Of a stretch of DNA of 51,700 nucleotides, positions 26,448 to 35,479 are shown piece after piece. How positions within the stretch are numbered: the first letter of the stretch is position 1; every line of letters starts with the position of its first letter. The notes under the pieces were generated by a model, which was not told the DNA's origin, did no database searches, and was given only the letters and a program-made list of their open reading frames with translations. This DNA is from Chloroflexota bacterium (lineage in GTDB: Bacteria > Chloroflexota > Anaerolineae > DUEN01). The stretch spans positions 1-51,700 of the forward strand of contig JAADGJ010000015.1 of assembly GCA_013152435.1 (NCBI GenBank), in the 5' to 3' direction. The position numbers were made by a program, and so were the translations under genes.

Positions 26448-27794
26448 ATGTCCGATCTGCGAAATCGCGTTCTGGCTGCGATTCAAGCTCAGGATGTCCG
26501 GTTCGTCCGCTTCATCTGGTGCGATAACGCCGGCGTGATCCGGGCGAAGGCGGTGCATGTGGCCCTCCTGGAGGATCACCTAGACGGCCTGGGGGTGGGC
26601 ATTGCGGCGGCGCAGCAGGCGCTTCCCGTGATGTACGATGCGCTCTCCGCCGGCTCCGGGCTCACTCCCGCCGGGGAGGTCTACATGCGGGCGGATTGGA
26701 GCACCTTCTCTCCGCTGCCCTATGCGCCCGGCCATGCCCGGGTGTTGACCGATATCTATGATGGCGAGGAGCCATGGGGGCACTGCCCTCGCTCCTTCCT
26801 GCGCCGGGCCATCGCCCGGGCTCGCGACCTGGGCTGGCGGATCATGGCCGCGTTCGAGAACGAGTTCTATCTGCTGCATCCCTCGGAGGGCGAGCCCCAG
26901 CCGCTGGACCAGACGGTCTTCGCCCAGACGGCCGCGCTGGACGGCGCCGCGCCGGTCATCGATGACATCACGGACGCCCTGGCCGATCAGGGTATCCAAG
27001 TGGAGATGGTCTATTCGGAGTCGGGGCCCGGCCAGTTCGAGATGCCCATCCGCTACGCCGATGCGCTCACCGCCGCCGATCAGCAGATCGTCTTTCGGGA
27101 GACGGTCCGAGCCGTGGCGCAGCAAAATGGGCTCCTGGCCTCCTTCGTGCCCAAGCTCTTCCCCGACCGGGCCGGCTGTGGCGCCCACCTGCACCTCAGC
27201 CTCTGGCGTGAGGGGCGGAACTATATCGCCGACCCGCAGGATCCCACCGTCATCAGTCCGGAGACGGCTTCCTTCATCGCCGGCATTCTGCATCACCTGC
27301 CGGCCCTGATGGCGCTGACGGTACCCAGCACCAACTCGTTCAAGCGCATCCGCCCCCGCTTCTGGAGTGGCGCGTTTACCTGCTGGGGGTATGGCAACCG
27401 GGAGGGCGCCGTGCGGGTGCCCCAACCCGACGTTCACCGTCCCCTCACCCAGATCGAGCTCAAGACCGTCGATCCCTCCTGCAACCCCTATCTGGCCCTC
27501 GGCGCCACCATCATCGCCGGCCTGGACGGGCTGGAGAACCAGATGTCGCTGGGGGACCCAGTGCAGATGGATCCCGCCGATCTCTCCGACGAGGAACGGG
27601 AGCGCCGGGGGATCCACCCGCTGCCCACCACGTTGGGTGAGGCGATTCAGGCGCTGGAGGCGGATCAGGTGTTGTTGGAGGCCCTGGGGACGGACCTGGC
27701 CCGCTCCTTCCTGGCCGTGCGCCGTGCCGAGTGGGAGGGGATGAAGGATATGTCCCACGAGGAGGAAGTTCGCCTGTTGCTGGCACGGTACTGA
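26448..27794 (+). CDS. Glutamine-synthetase-like ligase (gamma-glutamyl amide ligase family)
   Basis: The 448-residue enzyme has the GS fold motifs: N-terminal FVRFIWCDNAGVIRAKAV, the metal site FENEFYLL, VYSESGPGQFEM, the ATP/metal motif GCGAHLHLSLW, NSFKRIRPRFWSG...CWGYGNREGAVRVP, and TVDPSCNPYLALGATIIAGLDGLE. It departs from housekeeping GlnA and resembles the PuuA/FluG-type group, which joins glutamate to amines or acts on related amides. Its stop overlaps the next ATG by one base, and that gene encodes a FluG-type amidohydrolase. Co-localisation with the liv-type transporter suggests catabolism of the imported compound. Exact substrate is unknown. Confidence 0.82.
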   Translation: MSDLRNRVLAAIQAQDVRFVRFIWCDNAGVIRAKAVHVALLEDHLDGLGVGIAAAQQALPVMYDALSAGSGLTPAGEVYMRADWSTFSPLPYAPGHARVLTDIYDGEEPWGHCPRSFLRRAIARARDLGWRIMAAFENEFYLLHPSEGEPQPLDQTVFAQTAALDGAAPVIDDITDALADQGIQVEMVYSESGPGQFEMPIRYADALTAADQQIVFRETVRAVAQQNGLLASFVPKLFPDRAGCGAHLHLSLWREGRNYIADPQDPTVISPETASFIAGILHHLPALMALTVPSTNSFKRIRPRFWSGAFTCWGYGNREGAVRVPQPDVHRPLTQIELKTVDPSCNPYLALGATIIAGLDGLENQMSLGDPVQMDPADLSDEERERRGIHPLPTTLGEAIQALEADQVLLEALGTDLARSFLAVRRAEWEGMKDMSHEEEVRLLLARY

Positions 27795-28921
27795 TGTTGG
27801 ACCTCACCGCGATCCCCATCGTCGATCATCATGTGCACTCGCTGTTACGCCGGCAGCCGAGGACGCTGCCGGCCTATCTGCGTCTGTTCACCGAGAGCGA
27901 CGATCCCAAGCAGGTGGCGCGCCACGTCCCTCACACGGTCTTCTTCCGGTGGGCGGTGCGCCGCCTCTCCGAGTTTCTGGGGTGCGAGCCCACCGCCGAG
28001 GCAGTGTTGGCCGCCCGGCGGGATCTGCCCCCGGATGATCTGGCGCGTCGTTTGTTCGCGGACGCCGGGATCGAGACGTTGTTGGTGGATTATGGGTTCC
28101 GCGGCGAGGAGAACCTGAGCCTGGAGGAACTGGGCGCGGCGACGGGATGTCGGGTCGAGCCGATCCTGCGACTCGAGACGTTGGCGGAGGAGTTGATTCG
28201 CGAGCACGCGAGCTTCTCCGCCTTCCTCGATGCCTTCGTGGACAGGATCGAGCGGGCGCGCTCGGATGGCCACGTGGCGCTCAAGAGCATCGTCGCCTAC
28301 CGCACCGGCCTGGCGATCGCCCCCCCGGAGGAGGACGCTGCGGTCGAAGGGTTCCGCCGCTTGCGCTCCCAGGTCGAGCGGGGGGAAGGGATCCGGCTGG
28401 CGCATAAGCCCCTGTGCGATCGCCTGGTGCTCCTGGCGCTGGACATTGCGCAACGTCAGGAGATGCCCGTGCAGTTCCACGCGGGCTTCGGGGATCGGGA
28501 CGTGGATCTCCTGCAGGCCAATCCGCTCCACCTGCGGTGGGTGTTGCAATCCGGCCGGTACTCGCGGGTCCCGATCGTGATCCTGCACGCCGGGTACCCC
28601 TACGTGCGGGAGACGGCGTATCTGGCCAGCGTGTACGCCCACGTCTTCGCCGATATGTCCCTGGCGGTCCCCTTTGCGGCCGGCGACATCCCCGCCGTCC
28701 TGGACGAGTTATTGGGATTGGCTCCCATCAGCAAGGTGCTGTATGCCTCGGACGCGTTCAGCATCCCGGAGCTGTTCTGGCTGGCAGCGCAACTGGGGAG
28801 ACGGGAGCTGGCCCGGGCGCTGCAGTCGTTGATCGACGCGGGTTGGCTTCGTTTCGATGAGGCGGAGGAGGCCGCCCAACGCATCCTGAACGGCAACGCC
28901 CGAGCTCTGTACGGCCTGTAG
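27794..28921 (+). CDS. Amidohydrolase of the FluG N-domain type
   Basis: The 375-residue protein starts MLDLTAIPIVDHHVHSLLR: an HxH pair (HHVH) that binds the first metal. ALKSIVAYRTGL holds the conserved lysine, QFHAGFGDRD the third histidine, and VILHAGYPYVRE the fourth. ASDAFSIPELFWLAAQLGRRELARAL carries the final aspartate. This matches TIM-barrel amidohydrolases like the N-terminal part of fungal FluG, whose C-terminal part is a GS-like domain. Here the two domains are separate genes joined by TGATG. It probably hydrolyses an amide or carboxylate metabolite handled with the ligase. A hairpin follows. Confidence 0.8.
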   Translation: MLDLTAIPIVDHHVHSLLRRQPRTLPAYLRLFTESDDPKQVARHVPHTVFFRWAVRRLSEFLGCEPTAEAVLAARRDLPPDDLARRLFADAGIETLLVDYGFRGEENLSLEELGAATGCRVEPILRLETLAEELIREHASFSAFLDAFVDRIERARSDGHVALKSIVAYRTGLAIAPPEEDAAVEGFRRLRSQVERGEGIRLAHKPLCDRLVLLALDIAQRQEMPVQFHAGFGDRDVDLLQANPLHLRWVLQSGRYSRVPIVILHAGYPYVRETAYLASVYAHVFADMSLAVPFAAGDIPAVLDELLGLAPISKVLYASDAFSIPELFWLAAQLGRRELARALQSLIDAGWLRFDEAEEAAQRILNGNARALYGL

Positions 28922-28950
28922 CCGCGTGTGCGAATGGATCGGATAAAGCG

Positions 28951-28989
28951 AAGGGGCGTGGCATCCCTGTGCGGGCGGCCACGCCCCTT
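28951..28989. terminator. Bidirectional hairpin between convergent genes
   Basis: AAGGGGCGTGGC (28951-28962) pairs perfectly with GCCACGCCCCTT (28978-28989), a 12-bp stem with a 15-nt loop. It lies between the + strand amidohydrolase and the - strand M55 gene, so it could stop both transcripts. T-runs are weak. Confidence 0.6.
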
Positions 28990-29095
28990 GGTGTCAGATC
29001 TCGATCTCAGCCGGTGTCTTCATCTCGAGCGCCGCTGCCGTGTGTCCTCATAACTTCAGCGGTGCTCTCGCCTGCATGCGAGCCCCTCTGTCGAG

Positions 29096-29899
29096 CTAGA
29101 GGAACGCCTTGGATAGCTCCAGGAAGTCATCCGCTTCCACGGCGATGGTCTTCTCGTCCACCCGCTGCGCCCACGGCCGGGCGTTGCAGAACGCGCCGGC
29201 CATTCGGGCTTCCACATACCTGCGCGTCGCCCGGTAGGGAGGCGGCGGGAGGGCCGGCCTGCCCTCCGCGATCCTGTGCATGGCACGCTCGGCGGCCTCC
29301 TCGATGATTCGCTGCGAGACGGGCGGGGGCTTGCAGATCGCCACGGCTACGTCGAGCTCCTCCTTCACGACGGCCGTCTCGATCCACGGCGCGTACCCCT
29401 TCGCCTCGGCGCAGGCTTTGTCTCCCCCGGTGACCAGGACGACCGGGACGCCGAAATATCCGGCCGTGTACGTGATCCAGCCGATCTCGCCGATGGGCTG
29501 GCCGTTGAGGGTGCACTCCTCGATGGTCCTGTGCGACCAACTGTGGCGCAGGTTCGCGTTGGGGGTTCCCTCCATGGCGTGGTGGGCGAACAGCACGGCC
29601 GCGTCCCATCCCCGGTCCAGGACGAAGGGGGGGCGCATCGGGCGTCCCAGGTAGATGTCGGCCTCCTCCCGGATCAGCTCGATGTCAAGCCCGCCTGCGC
29701 CGTGCCCGTCCAGGACGAGGATCTCATCGGCCCCGCCTTTGCGGAGCCCACGGATCAGGGCGTTCAGCTCCTCGGTGGCGAGGCGAAGGGATCGGGCGTA
29801 GTTGGGCTGGCCGGGGGCGCAATCGGCGTCGAAATTCACCACCCCGCTGACGCCTTCCAGATCGCACAGCACGTGTACTCTCCGTTTGTTCCGTCCCAT
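29096..29899 (-). CDS. M55-family D-aminopeptidase (DppA-like)
   Basis: The 267-residue protein has the DppA pattern: VHVLCDLEGVSGVVNFD with Asp-x-Glu zinc ligands, LVLDGHGAGGLDI, AVLFAHHAMEGTPNANLRHSWSHRTIEECTLNGQPIGEIG (two conserved histidines and a glutamate), and PVVLVTGGDKACAEAK. Family members release D-amino acids from peptides, for example when recycling cell-wall peptides. A short C-terminal domain follows the catalytic part. The URO-D-like gene is transcribed first, ten bases upstream on the same strand, so the two may form a unit. Confidence 0.88.
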   Translation of the reverse strand: MGRNKRRVHVLCDLEGVSGVVNFDADCAPGQPNYARSLRLATEELNALIRGLRKGGADEILVLDGHGAGGLDIELIREEADIYLGRPMRPPFVLDRGWDAAVLFAHHAMEGTPNANLRHSWSHRTIEECTLNGQPIGEIGWITYTAGYFGVPVVLVTGGDKACAEAKGYAPWIETAVVKEELDVAVAICKPPPVSQRIIEEAAERAMHRIAEGRPALPPPPYRATRRYVEARMAGAFCNARPWAQRVDEKTIAVEADDFLELSKAFL

Positions 29900-29909
29900 G
29901 GTGTCCGTC

Positions 29910-30971
29910 CTATCTCCAGATGCGACGTGCGAACGCGATGATCTCCCTGGCCTGGCCTTCGTTCGCCGCCCTCGTTTTGACGATGACGTTCCCCTTACGT
30001 AGGGTTTTCGCCTTCTCCCGCAGCTCGTCGGGGGTGAGGTAGATCAGGAGGGGCGTCCCCCGGGCTGCTTCGACGATCCCCTCCAGCCTGTCGTATGCCC
30101 TGGGGGCGTTGGGGTCGTCGGTGATCTCCAGGAGGAGCAGGTTGCGGAGGGCGAGAAACTCCTTCAGGGCGTGGAGCCCCGCCGAATGCAGGTGGATGGC
30201 TCCGCCGCCCGGGAAGCGATCCAGGACCCCCTGGTCATACGGCGCCCCGAGCTCCCGGTATGTCTCCGGGGAGCACATACTGGAGGCGTCGTTCGAGAAG
30301 TGGCCGAAGGCGTCGTGGGGGATCCAGAGGTTGAAGGCGATGAAGAGATCCTCCTGGTAACGTCGCACGATCTCCAGTTGCCTTCGACAGAACTCCAAGA
30401 TGAGCTCGGTGCATCTTCTCAGGAGCTGATGGGCCCTATCGCTGTCCAGCATGAGGTCGGTGAAGAAGTCATTGCCCCGGAGGGCGTTCGCCAGATCCAT
30501 GGGCAGAAAGGCGCCCCGGAGCGCCAGTTTCCATCTCCCTTGGGATCTCTCCCCCAGATACGCCATCGCGTCGAGCAGCATGCGGAACCACGGAGCCTCC
30601 TGCACCTGCAGGTTTTCCAGGCCCGCGTAGCCCTCTTCCAGGATCGGGCTACACCAGCTCGTATTCCCGCTGAATTTGACCTCGCCTCCCAGGAATGAGC
30701 TGAACTCCTGGATTCCAAACCAGGGGCGGAGCACCGGGATCGTATCGTCCGGGATGCCGAGCCTCCTTTCGAACGCCCTCTCTGCCCGATCGATGCAGGA
30801 GTCGATGTAGTCTTTCCACTCGTCCGGGAACCTCCATGTCTCCAGAGGGCGGCTTGCCTCCTCAACGTGCGTGGGGATCTCCACCTGGATCAGGATCTTC
30901 CCCGTCCCCGGCCCGGCAAAGAACCGCCTCTGGCGGTCCAGGACCTCGTCGATGTCCGGGCGGAACTTCAT
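29910..30971 (-). CDS. URO-D-fold methyltransferase-like protein
   Basis: The 353-residue protein resembles uroporphyrinogen decarboxylase-fold proteins: FFTDLMLDSDRAHQLLRRCTELILEFCRRQ in the middle, SSMCSPETYRELGAPYDQGVLDRFPGGGAIHLHSAGLHALKEFLALRNLLLLEI in the second half, and a barrel end LIYLTPDELREKAKTLRKGNVIVKT. The HLHS segment matches the metal-binding or catalytic position of MtaA/URO-D-like methyltransferases better than true HemE, whose N-terminal substrate motif is not seen. Its substrate is unknown. The gene precedes the M55 peptidase on the - strand. Confidence 0.65.
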   Translation of the reverse strand: MKFRPDIDEVLDRQRRFFAGPGTGKILIQVEIPTHVEEASRPLETWRFPDEWKDYIDSCIDRAERAFERRLGIPDDTIPVLRPWFGIQEFSSFLGGEVKFSGNTSWCSPILEEGYAGLENLQVQEAPWFRMLLDAMAYLGERSQGRWKLALRGAFLPMDLANALRGNDFFTDLMLDSDRAHQLLRRCTELILEFCRRQLEIVRRYQEDLFIAFNLWIPHDAFGHFSNDASSMCSPETYRELGAPYDQGVLDRFPGGGAIHLHSAGLHALKEFLALRNLLLLEITDDPNAPRAYDRLEGIVEAARGTPLLIYLTPDELREKAKTLRKGNVIVKTRAANEGQAREIIAFARRIWR

Positions 30972-31069
30972 GGCTTTTCTCCACTTTTGATATTTGGCTG
31001 AGATGATTTCTGATCCTGGTTGAAAAAGGAATTTCTACACTTGTAAACAACAGATTTAACCCAGGGGCC

Positions 31070-31098
31070 TTGACGCAAGCATGTTACTCGGTTAAAGT
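31070..31098 (+). promoter_or_regulatory. Promoter of the iron transporter operon
   Basis: TTGACG (31070-31075), 17 bases, TAAAGT (31093-31098). Start would be near 31105, just before a Fur-like operator. Confidence 0.65.
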
Positions 31099-31108
31099 AT
31101 GATATAGA

Positions 31109-31123
31109 TGCGAATGATTTGCA
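31109..31123 (+). promoter_or_regulatory. Fur-like operator
   Basis: TGCGAATGATTTGCA is a 7-1-7 inverted repeat (TGCGAAT, G, ATTTGCA) with the AAT-n-ATT centre of Fur-family boxes. It lies a few bases after the predicted transcription start, where a bound repressor would block initiation. The operon encodes an Fe(III) transporter, which fits iron repression. It is recognised by eye only. Confidence 0.5.
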
Positions 31124-31247
31124 ATAGCAATATGCCTGGAGCAGCGTCTGGTGCCAGATCGACTCTCTTCTATCGTCTATTCTCGACCCTCTTGGATGTA
31201 AAGGGGGCCAATCTGGGAGCTCATACCATCCAAAGGAGGATTTACCT

Positions 31248-32321
31248 GTGAACGCTAAAGTAACCGTTGCATTGCTCACTGCCGTGGGATTGCTATTGAT
31301 AGCGTGCGTGCCAACGGCCGCACCGACACCGCAAATCGTCCGCGAGACCGTTCCCGTGGAGGTCACGCGAGTTGTGGAGAGAGTGGTCGAGGAGCCGGTG
31401 GTTTACGTCTATTCCGCTCGGCACTACGGATTGATGGAGCCTGCCTTTGCCCAATTCACGAAGGAGACGGGGATCGAGGTGCGGTTCACTTTCGGCAAAG
31501 ACACGGAACTCCGCGAGCGCCTCAAGGCTGAGGGGCAGTATACACCTGCAGACGTCCTGTTCACTGTGGATGCGGGGAATCTATGGCTAGCGGCCGAAGA
31601 GGGCTTGTTGCAATCGATTCAATCGGAGGTGCTGGAGAAAAACGTTCCTGCCCACTTCCGGGATCCGGAAAACCGCTGGTTTGCCTTGTCTCTGCGGGTG
31701 CGCACCATCATGTACCACCCGGACCGGGTTAAGCCTGAGGAGCTCTCCACCTACGAGGCGCTGTCGGATCCCAAGTGGAAGGATCGGATGTGCTTCCGTC
31801 CTTCGACCAAGGTCTACACCCAGGCCCTGGTAGCCAGCCTGATCGCGACGCATGGCGAAGAGAAGGCCCGAGAGGTCGTAGAGGGGTGGGTGGCCAACAA
31901 TCCCACTTATATTGACAGCGACACCCGTATTCTGGAGACGGTCGCGGCCGGAGGATGCGATGTGGCCATTGTCAATCACTATTACCTGGCCCGGCTGGTG
32001 AATAAGGACCCGGACTTCCCCGTTAAACCCTTCTGGGCCAACCAGGACGATCGAGGAGTACACGTGAATGTTAGCGGGGGTGGGGTGACCACTTACGCCC
32101 GAAACGTGGAGAACGCCATCCGGCTACTGGAGTGGCTCAGCGGTCCCGGCCAGAATATGTTCGCCGATGGGAACTTCGAGTACCCGGTGAACCCCCAGGT
32201 AGAGCCTCATCCCTTGATCGCTGCCTGGGGCGCCTTCAAGACGGACACCATCCCGGTGGGTGAGTTCGGTCGCCTGCAGGCGGCTGCCATCAAGCTGATG
32301 GACGAGGTGGGGTACAAGTAA
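31248..32321 (+). CDS. fbpA: Fe(III) ABC transporter substrate-binding lipoprotein, FbpA/FutA type
   Basis: The 357-residue precursor has a lipoprotein signal ending LLLIAC (Cys20), a linker rich in threonine, valine and glutamate, then a class-2 periplasmic binding fold: VVYVYSARHYGLMEPAFAQFTKETGIEV, PADVLFTVDAGNLWLAAEEGLLQ, ALSLRVRTIMYHPDRV, and AIVNHYYLARLVN, which carries the tyrosine pair used for iron. It passes ferric iron to the permease. The start is GTG at 31248, preceded by AAAGGAGGA. First gene of fbpABC. Confidence 0.9.
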   Translation: MNAKVTVALLTAVGLLLIACVPTAAPTPQIVRETVPVEVTRVVERVVEEPVVYVYSARHYGLMEPAFAQFTKETGIEVRFTFGKDTELRERLKAEGQYTPADVLFTVDAGNLWLAAEEGLLQSIQSEVLEKNVPAHFRDPENRWFALSLRVRTIMYHPDRVKPEELSTYEALSDPKWKDRMCFRPSTKVYTQALVASLIATHGEEKAREVVEGWVANNPTYIDSDTRILETVAAGGCDVAIVNHYYLARLVNKDPDFPVKPFWANQDDRGVHVNVSGGGVTTYARNVENAIRLLEWLSGPGQNMFADGNFEYPVNPQVEPHPLIAAWGAFKTDTIPVGEFGRLQAAAIKLMDEVGYK

Positions 32322-32353
32322 GCGGTTATCGATACCAAGGAGGAAGAGCGCCA

Positions 32354-34210
32354 GTGCTGACCAACGACCAACGACTGACGACTCGTGACCAGCGACTGAG
32401 GGCCGATAACTCACAGCGGATGATGCAAGTCGAACTTCGAAGTCCACTCAGCGTTCCACGTCTGGCGTCCGCTGTCCGCTCATGGTGGTCGGCGGTCATT
32501 CCTGGCAATCGACGTTCAGTAGTCGGCGATCACATGGGAGTGTGGTCGGCTCTGAGCCTGCTCATCGCCTCGCTGGTGGTGTTGCCTATTGTTGTGGTTG
32601 TGCTGGCGCTCCTTTCTCCCACCCCTGAGGTATGGCGCCATCTCTGGGCCACTCGACTGCCGGAGATGCTCAGCAACACGGGGGTGCTTCTGGTAGGAGT
32701 GGGCTTGGGCACTCTGGTTCTGGGCACGGGGTTGGCATGGCTGGTGGTGAGCTATCGGTTTCCTGGCCGGACGCTTTTCGACTGGCTGCTTATCCTGCCG
32801 CTGGCTATGCCGTCCTATGTGCTGGCCTTTGTCTTCATGGCCACTCTGGACTTCGCGGGACCGGTGCAGACCGCGTTGCGTGCCTGGTTCGGCAGCAGTG
32901 CCTGGTTCCCCGAGATTCGCTCCGGCGGTGGCGTAGTGGTGGTCATGAGCCTGGTGTTCTATCCCTACGTGTACCTGCTGGCGCGAGCCGCTTTTCACGA
33001 GCAGGCGGCCGCTACCTTCGAGGTGGCCCGCACCTTAGGCCACGGCCGCTGGGAGGCCTTCTGTCGGGTGGCGCTCCCCATGGCCCGTCCTTCCATCGTC
33101 GCTGGCCTATCACTGGTCCTGATGGAGGTGTTGACCGATCTAGGCACCGTCCGCTTCCTCAATTTCCCGACACTGACCGATGGGATCTTCCGCATCTGGC
33201 ATGGGATGATGGAGCGGGAGGTAGCGACGGAGTTAGCAGGCTTGCTGTTGCTCTTCGCTCTGGCGGCCATCTTGTTGGAGCGCCGTCTACGGGGACGTGC
33301 CCGCTACTACCAGGCGGGCGGCCGCGGCCAGGGGATCACCCCAATGCGCCTTTCCGGCTGGAGGGGATGGGCGGCAACAATTATGTGCACGCTGGTCCTG
33401 AGCGTGGCTTTTCTGTTGCCGGTGGGACAGTTGCTGGTGTGGGCCGCAGGTGAGGTGACTCGCCGGACCCCGGGAGCGCTGGATGCCCTTTATTGGGATT
33501 TCACCCGCAACAGTCTGGTCCTTTCGGGGGCCGCGGCGGGTATTGCTGTAATCCTGGCCGTTGTGCTGGCCAACGGGGTGCGTCTGAGCGGCCAGCGTCT
33601 GACCCGGCTCGCAGCTCGATGGGCGACGATGGGGTATGTCGTTCCGGGAGCGGTCATCGCCTTAGGGGTGCTGATTCCTCTGTCAGCTCTGGATCATGTG
33701 CTGAACGATCTGGCCGGGCGATGGTGGGAGGGGGCCCCTGGCCTACTGCTCACCGGGTCTATCATCGGCCTGATCTACGCATATGTGGTGCGCTTTATGG
33801 CAGTGGCCTATTTCAGCGTGGAGGCAAGCCTGGAGAAGGTCACCCCCAGCATGGAGGGAGCAGCCCGTACCCTAGGCGCCTCACCAGGGAGAGTGCTATG
33901 GCGCATCCACCTGCCCCTGATCCGCGCCGGGATGTTCACCGGGGCGGTGCTGGTGTTCGTAGACGTCATGAAGGAGTTGCCGGCGACCCTTTTGCTGCGC
34001 CCCTTCGGCTACGATACGCTAGCTGTCCGCGTCTGGCAAGACGTCTCAGAGTCGTTGTGGGACAGCGCAGCCTTGCCCGCCCTCACCATTGTGGTGGCTG
34101 GGCTTCTACCCGTAGTGTTGTTGATACGTGCCGCTACACTGGGCAGCCGCTCCGGGCCCTTGCTGCATCATCCTAACAGAGAAGCCAGCAACCCTCTCCA
34201 CGAGGGCTGA
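32354..34210 (+). CDS. fbpB: Fe(III) ABC transporter permease, FbpB type
   Basis: The 618-residue protein has two fused permease domains with about twelve membrane segments. Each half carries an EAA-type loop: VARTLGHGRWEAFCRVALPMARPSIVAG and AARTLGASPGRVLWRIHLPLIRAGM. It moves ferric iron across the membrane with FbpA and FbpC. A strong AAGGAGGAAG precedes GTG 32354, but the first 60 residues are encoded partly by a heptanucleotide repeat array and look non-conserved. The ATG at 32534 (MGVWSALSLLIASL) starts right at the first membrane helix, though with a weaker binding site. Either the repeats are translated as a tail, or they have separated the site from the original start. Confidence 0.88.
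   Translation: MLTNDQRLTTRDQRLRADNSQRMMQVELRSPLSVPRLASAVRSWWSAVIPGNRRSVVGDHMGVWSALSLLIASLVVLPIVVVVLALLSPTPEVWRHLWATRLPEMLSNTGVLLVGVGLGTLVLGTGLAWLVVSYRFPGRTLFDWLLILPLAMPSYVLAFVFMATLDFAGPVQTALRAWFGSSAWFPEIRSGGGVVVVMSLVFYPYVYLLARAAFHEQAAATFEVARTLGHGRWEAFCRVALPMARPSIVAGLSLVLMEVLTDLGTVRFLNFPTLTDGIFRIWHGMMEREVATELAGLLLLFALAAILLERRLRGRARYYQAGGRGQGITPMRLSGWRGWAATIMCTLVLSVAFLLPVGQLLVWAAGEVTRRTPGALDALYWDFTRNSLVLSGAAAGIAVILAVVLANGVRLSGQRLTRLAARWATMGYVVPGAVIALGVLIPLSALDHVLNDLAGRWWEGAPGLLLTGSIIGLIYAYVVRFMAVAYFSVEASLEKVTPSMEGAARTLGASPGRVLWRIHLPLIRAGMFTGAVLVFVDVMKELPATLLLRPFGYDTLAVRVWQDVSESLWDSAALPALTIVVAGLLPVVLLIRAATLGSRSGPLLHHPNREASNPLHEG
32359..32407 (+). repeat. Heptanucleotide tandem array at the fbpB 5' end
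   Basis: Seven consecutive 7-mers (GACCAAC, GACCAAC, GACTGAC, GACTCGT, GACCAGC, GACTGAG, GGCCGAT) follow the GTG start. The period matches the other 7-nt arrays in the window (6120, 42623, 43049). Confidence 0.7.
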
Positions 34211-34315
34211 GGGGGAGGTATGGAATGTCCACTCGTGTGAAAGCTCACCTTGCCACTTTCCCGGGCGGGGATGGTTGTTCCCTAGAATACATCCGCGATA
34301 CGAGGAGAACGGAAC

Positions 34316-35425
34316 ATGCATGATCACAGGCACGCCCCTGTTCCTTCCTTTGTGGAGACCCTTGCCCCATCGACGGAACACGCCCTCTCCCTTTCTGGCA
34401 TTACCAAACGGTTTGGAAATGTAGTGGCGGTAGACAACTTCTCTTTGGATGTGGCTCCCGGTGAGCTGCTGGCCCTGGTGGGGCCCAGCGGTTGTGGCAA
34501 GACCACCATCTTGCGTCTCATCGCCGGGTTGGAGGTCCCAGACCAGGGACTCATCGCGATTCGAGGCCGACTGGCGGCAGGGGCAGGAGTCTGGCTCCCC
34601 CCTGAAGCGCGAAAGGTTAGTCTGGTGTTCCAAGATTACGCGCTGTTTCCTCACATGACGGTAGCCGATAACACGGGCTTCGGACTCCGAGGATGGAACC
34701 GCGAAGCCCGCGCATTGCGGATAAGAGAGGTGTTGGACATGGTGCAGTTGGCCCACCTGGCCAACCGCTATCCTCACGAGCTCTCTGGCGGTGAACAGCA
34801 GCGGGTTGCCTTGGCACGGGCGCTGGCCCCTCAGCCCGAGGTGTTATTGTTAGATGAACCCTTCTCCAATCTGGATGCTGGCTTGCGCACCCAGGTGCGG
34901 GAGGAGATTCGAGATATCCTGAAAGCCGTGCACACCACCGTGCTTTTCGTCACCCACGACCAGGAGGAGGCATTGTTCATGGGCGATCGGGTGGCGGTCC
35001 TCAACGCGGGGCGGCTGGAGCAGATGGGAATCCCGGAAGAGGTCTTTCACAATCCGGCTACCCGTTTTGTCGCCGAGTTTATGGGCCACACCGGCTTTCT
35101 ATCAGCCCGAGTCACCGCCGAAGGTCTGGAAACCGAGTTGGGCTTCCTACCTCAGCGACCACCTTTGCCTCCCGGAACCCAGGTAGACGTCCTGGTGAGG
35201 CCCGACGATCTGACTTTGCACCCTGATCCTCAGGCATCGGCCCGTGTGGAGCGGCGCATCTTTCAGGGGATGCACCACCTGCACCGGGTAGTCCTGCCCT
35301 CAGGGCAGATCGTCCACTGTTTGACGCTGCACACAGAACACTACCTGCCGGGCACGGCTGTGCGTGTGGAACTGACCCCCGGTCACCCCCTCACTTGCTT
35401 CGTGAACGGGCGGGCTGTGGCTTGA
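34316..35425 (+). CDS. fbpC: Fe(III) ABC transporter ATPase, FbpC type
   Basis: The 369-residue ATPase has Walker A GPSGCGKTT, the Q-loop LVFQDYALFPHMTVADN, signature LSGGEQQRVALARALA, Walker B VLLLDEPFSNLDAGLR and the H-loop TTVLFVTHDQEEA. A C-terminal TOBE-like regulatory domain (about 270-365: RPDDLTLHPDPQASARVERRIFQGMHH) is typical of the FbpC/PotA group. The start ATG 34316 follows GAGGAG at a good distance. It is about 100 bases after fbpB and probably part of the same operon. Confidence 0.92.
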   Translation: MHDHRHAPVPSFVETLAPSTEHALSLSGITKRFGNVVAVDNFSLDVAPGELLALVGPSGCGKTTILRLIAGLEVPDQGLIAIRGRLAAGAGVWLPPEARKVSLVFQDYALFPHMTVADNTGFGLRGWNREARALRIREVLDMVQLAHLANRYPHELSGGEQQRVALARALAPQPEVLLLDEPFSNLDAGLRTQVREEIRDILKAVHTTVLFVTHDQEEALFMGDRVAVLNAGRLEQMGIPEEVFHNPATRFVAEFMGHTGFLSARVTAEGLETELGFLPQRPPLPPGTQVDVLVRPDDLTLHPDPQASARVERRIFQGMHHLHRVVLPSGQIVHCLTLHTEHYLPGTAVRVELTPGHPLTCFVNGRAVA

Positions 35426-35479
35426 ACGACTGGAACTCTTCAATGGCCTGGGGGCCCAGCGGGACCACTCCGGAGTGTA

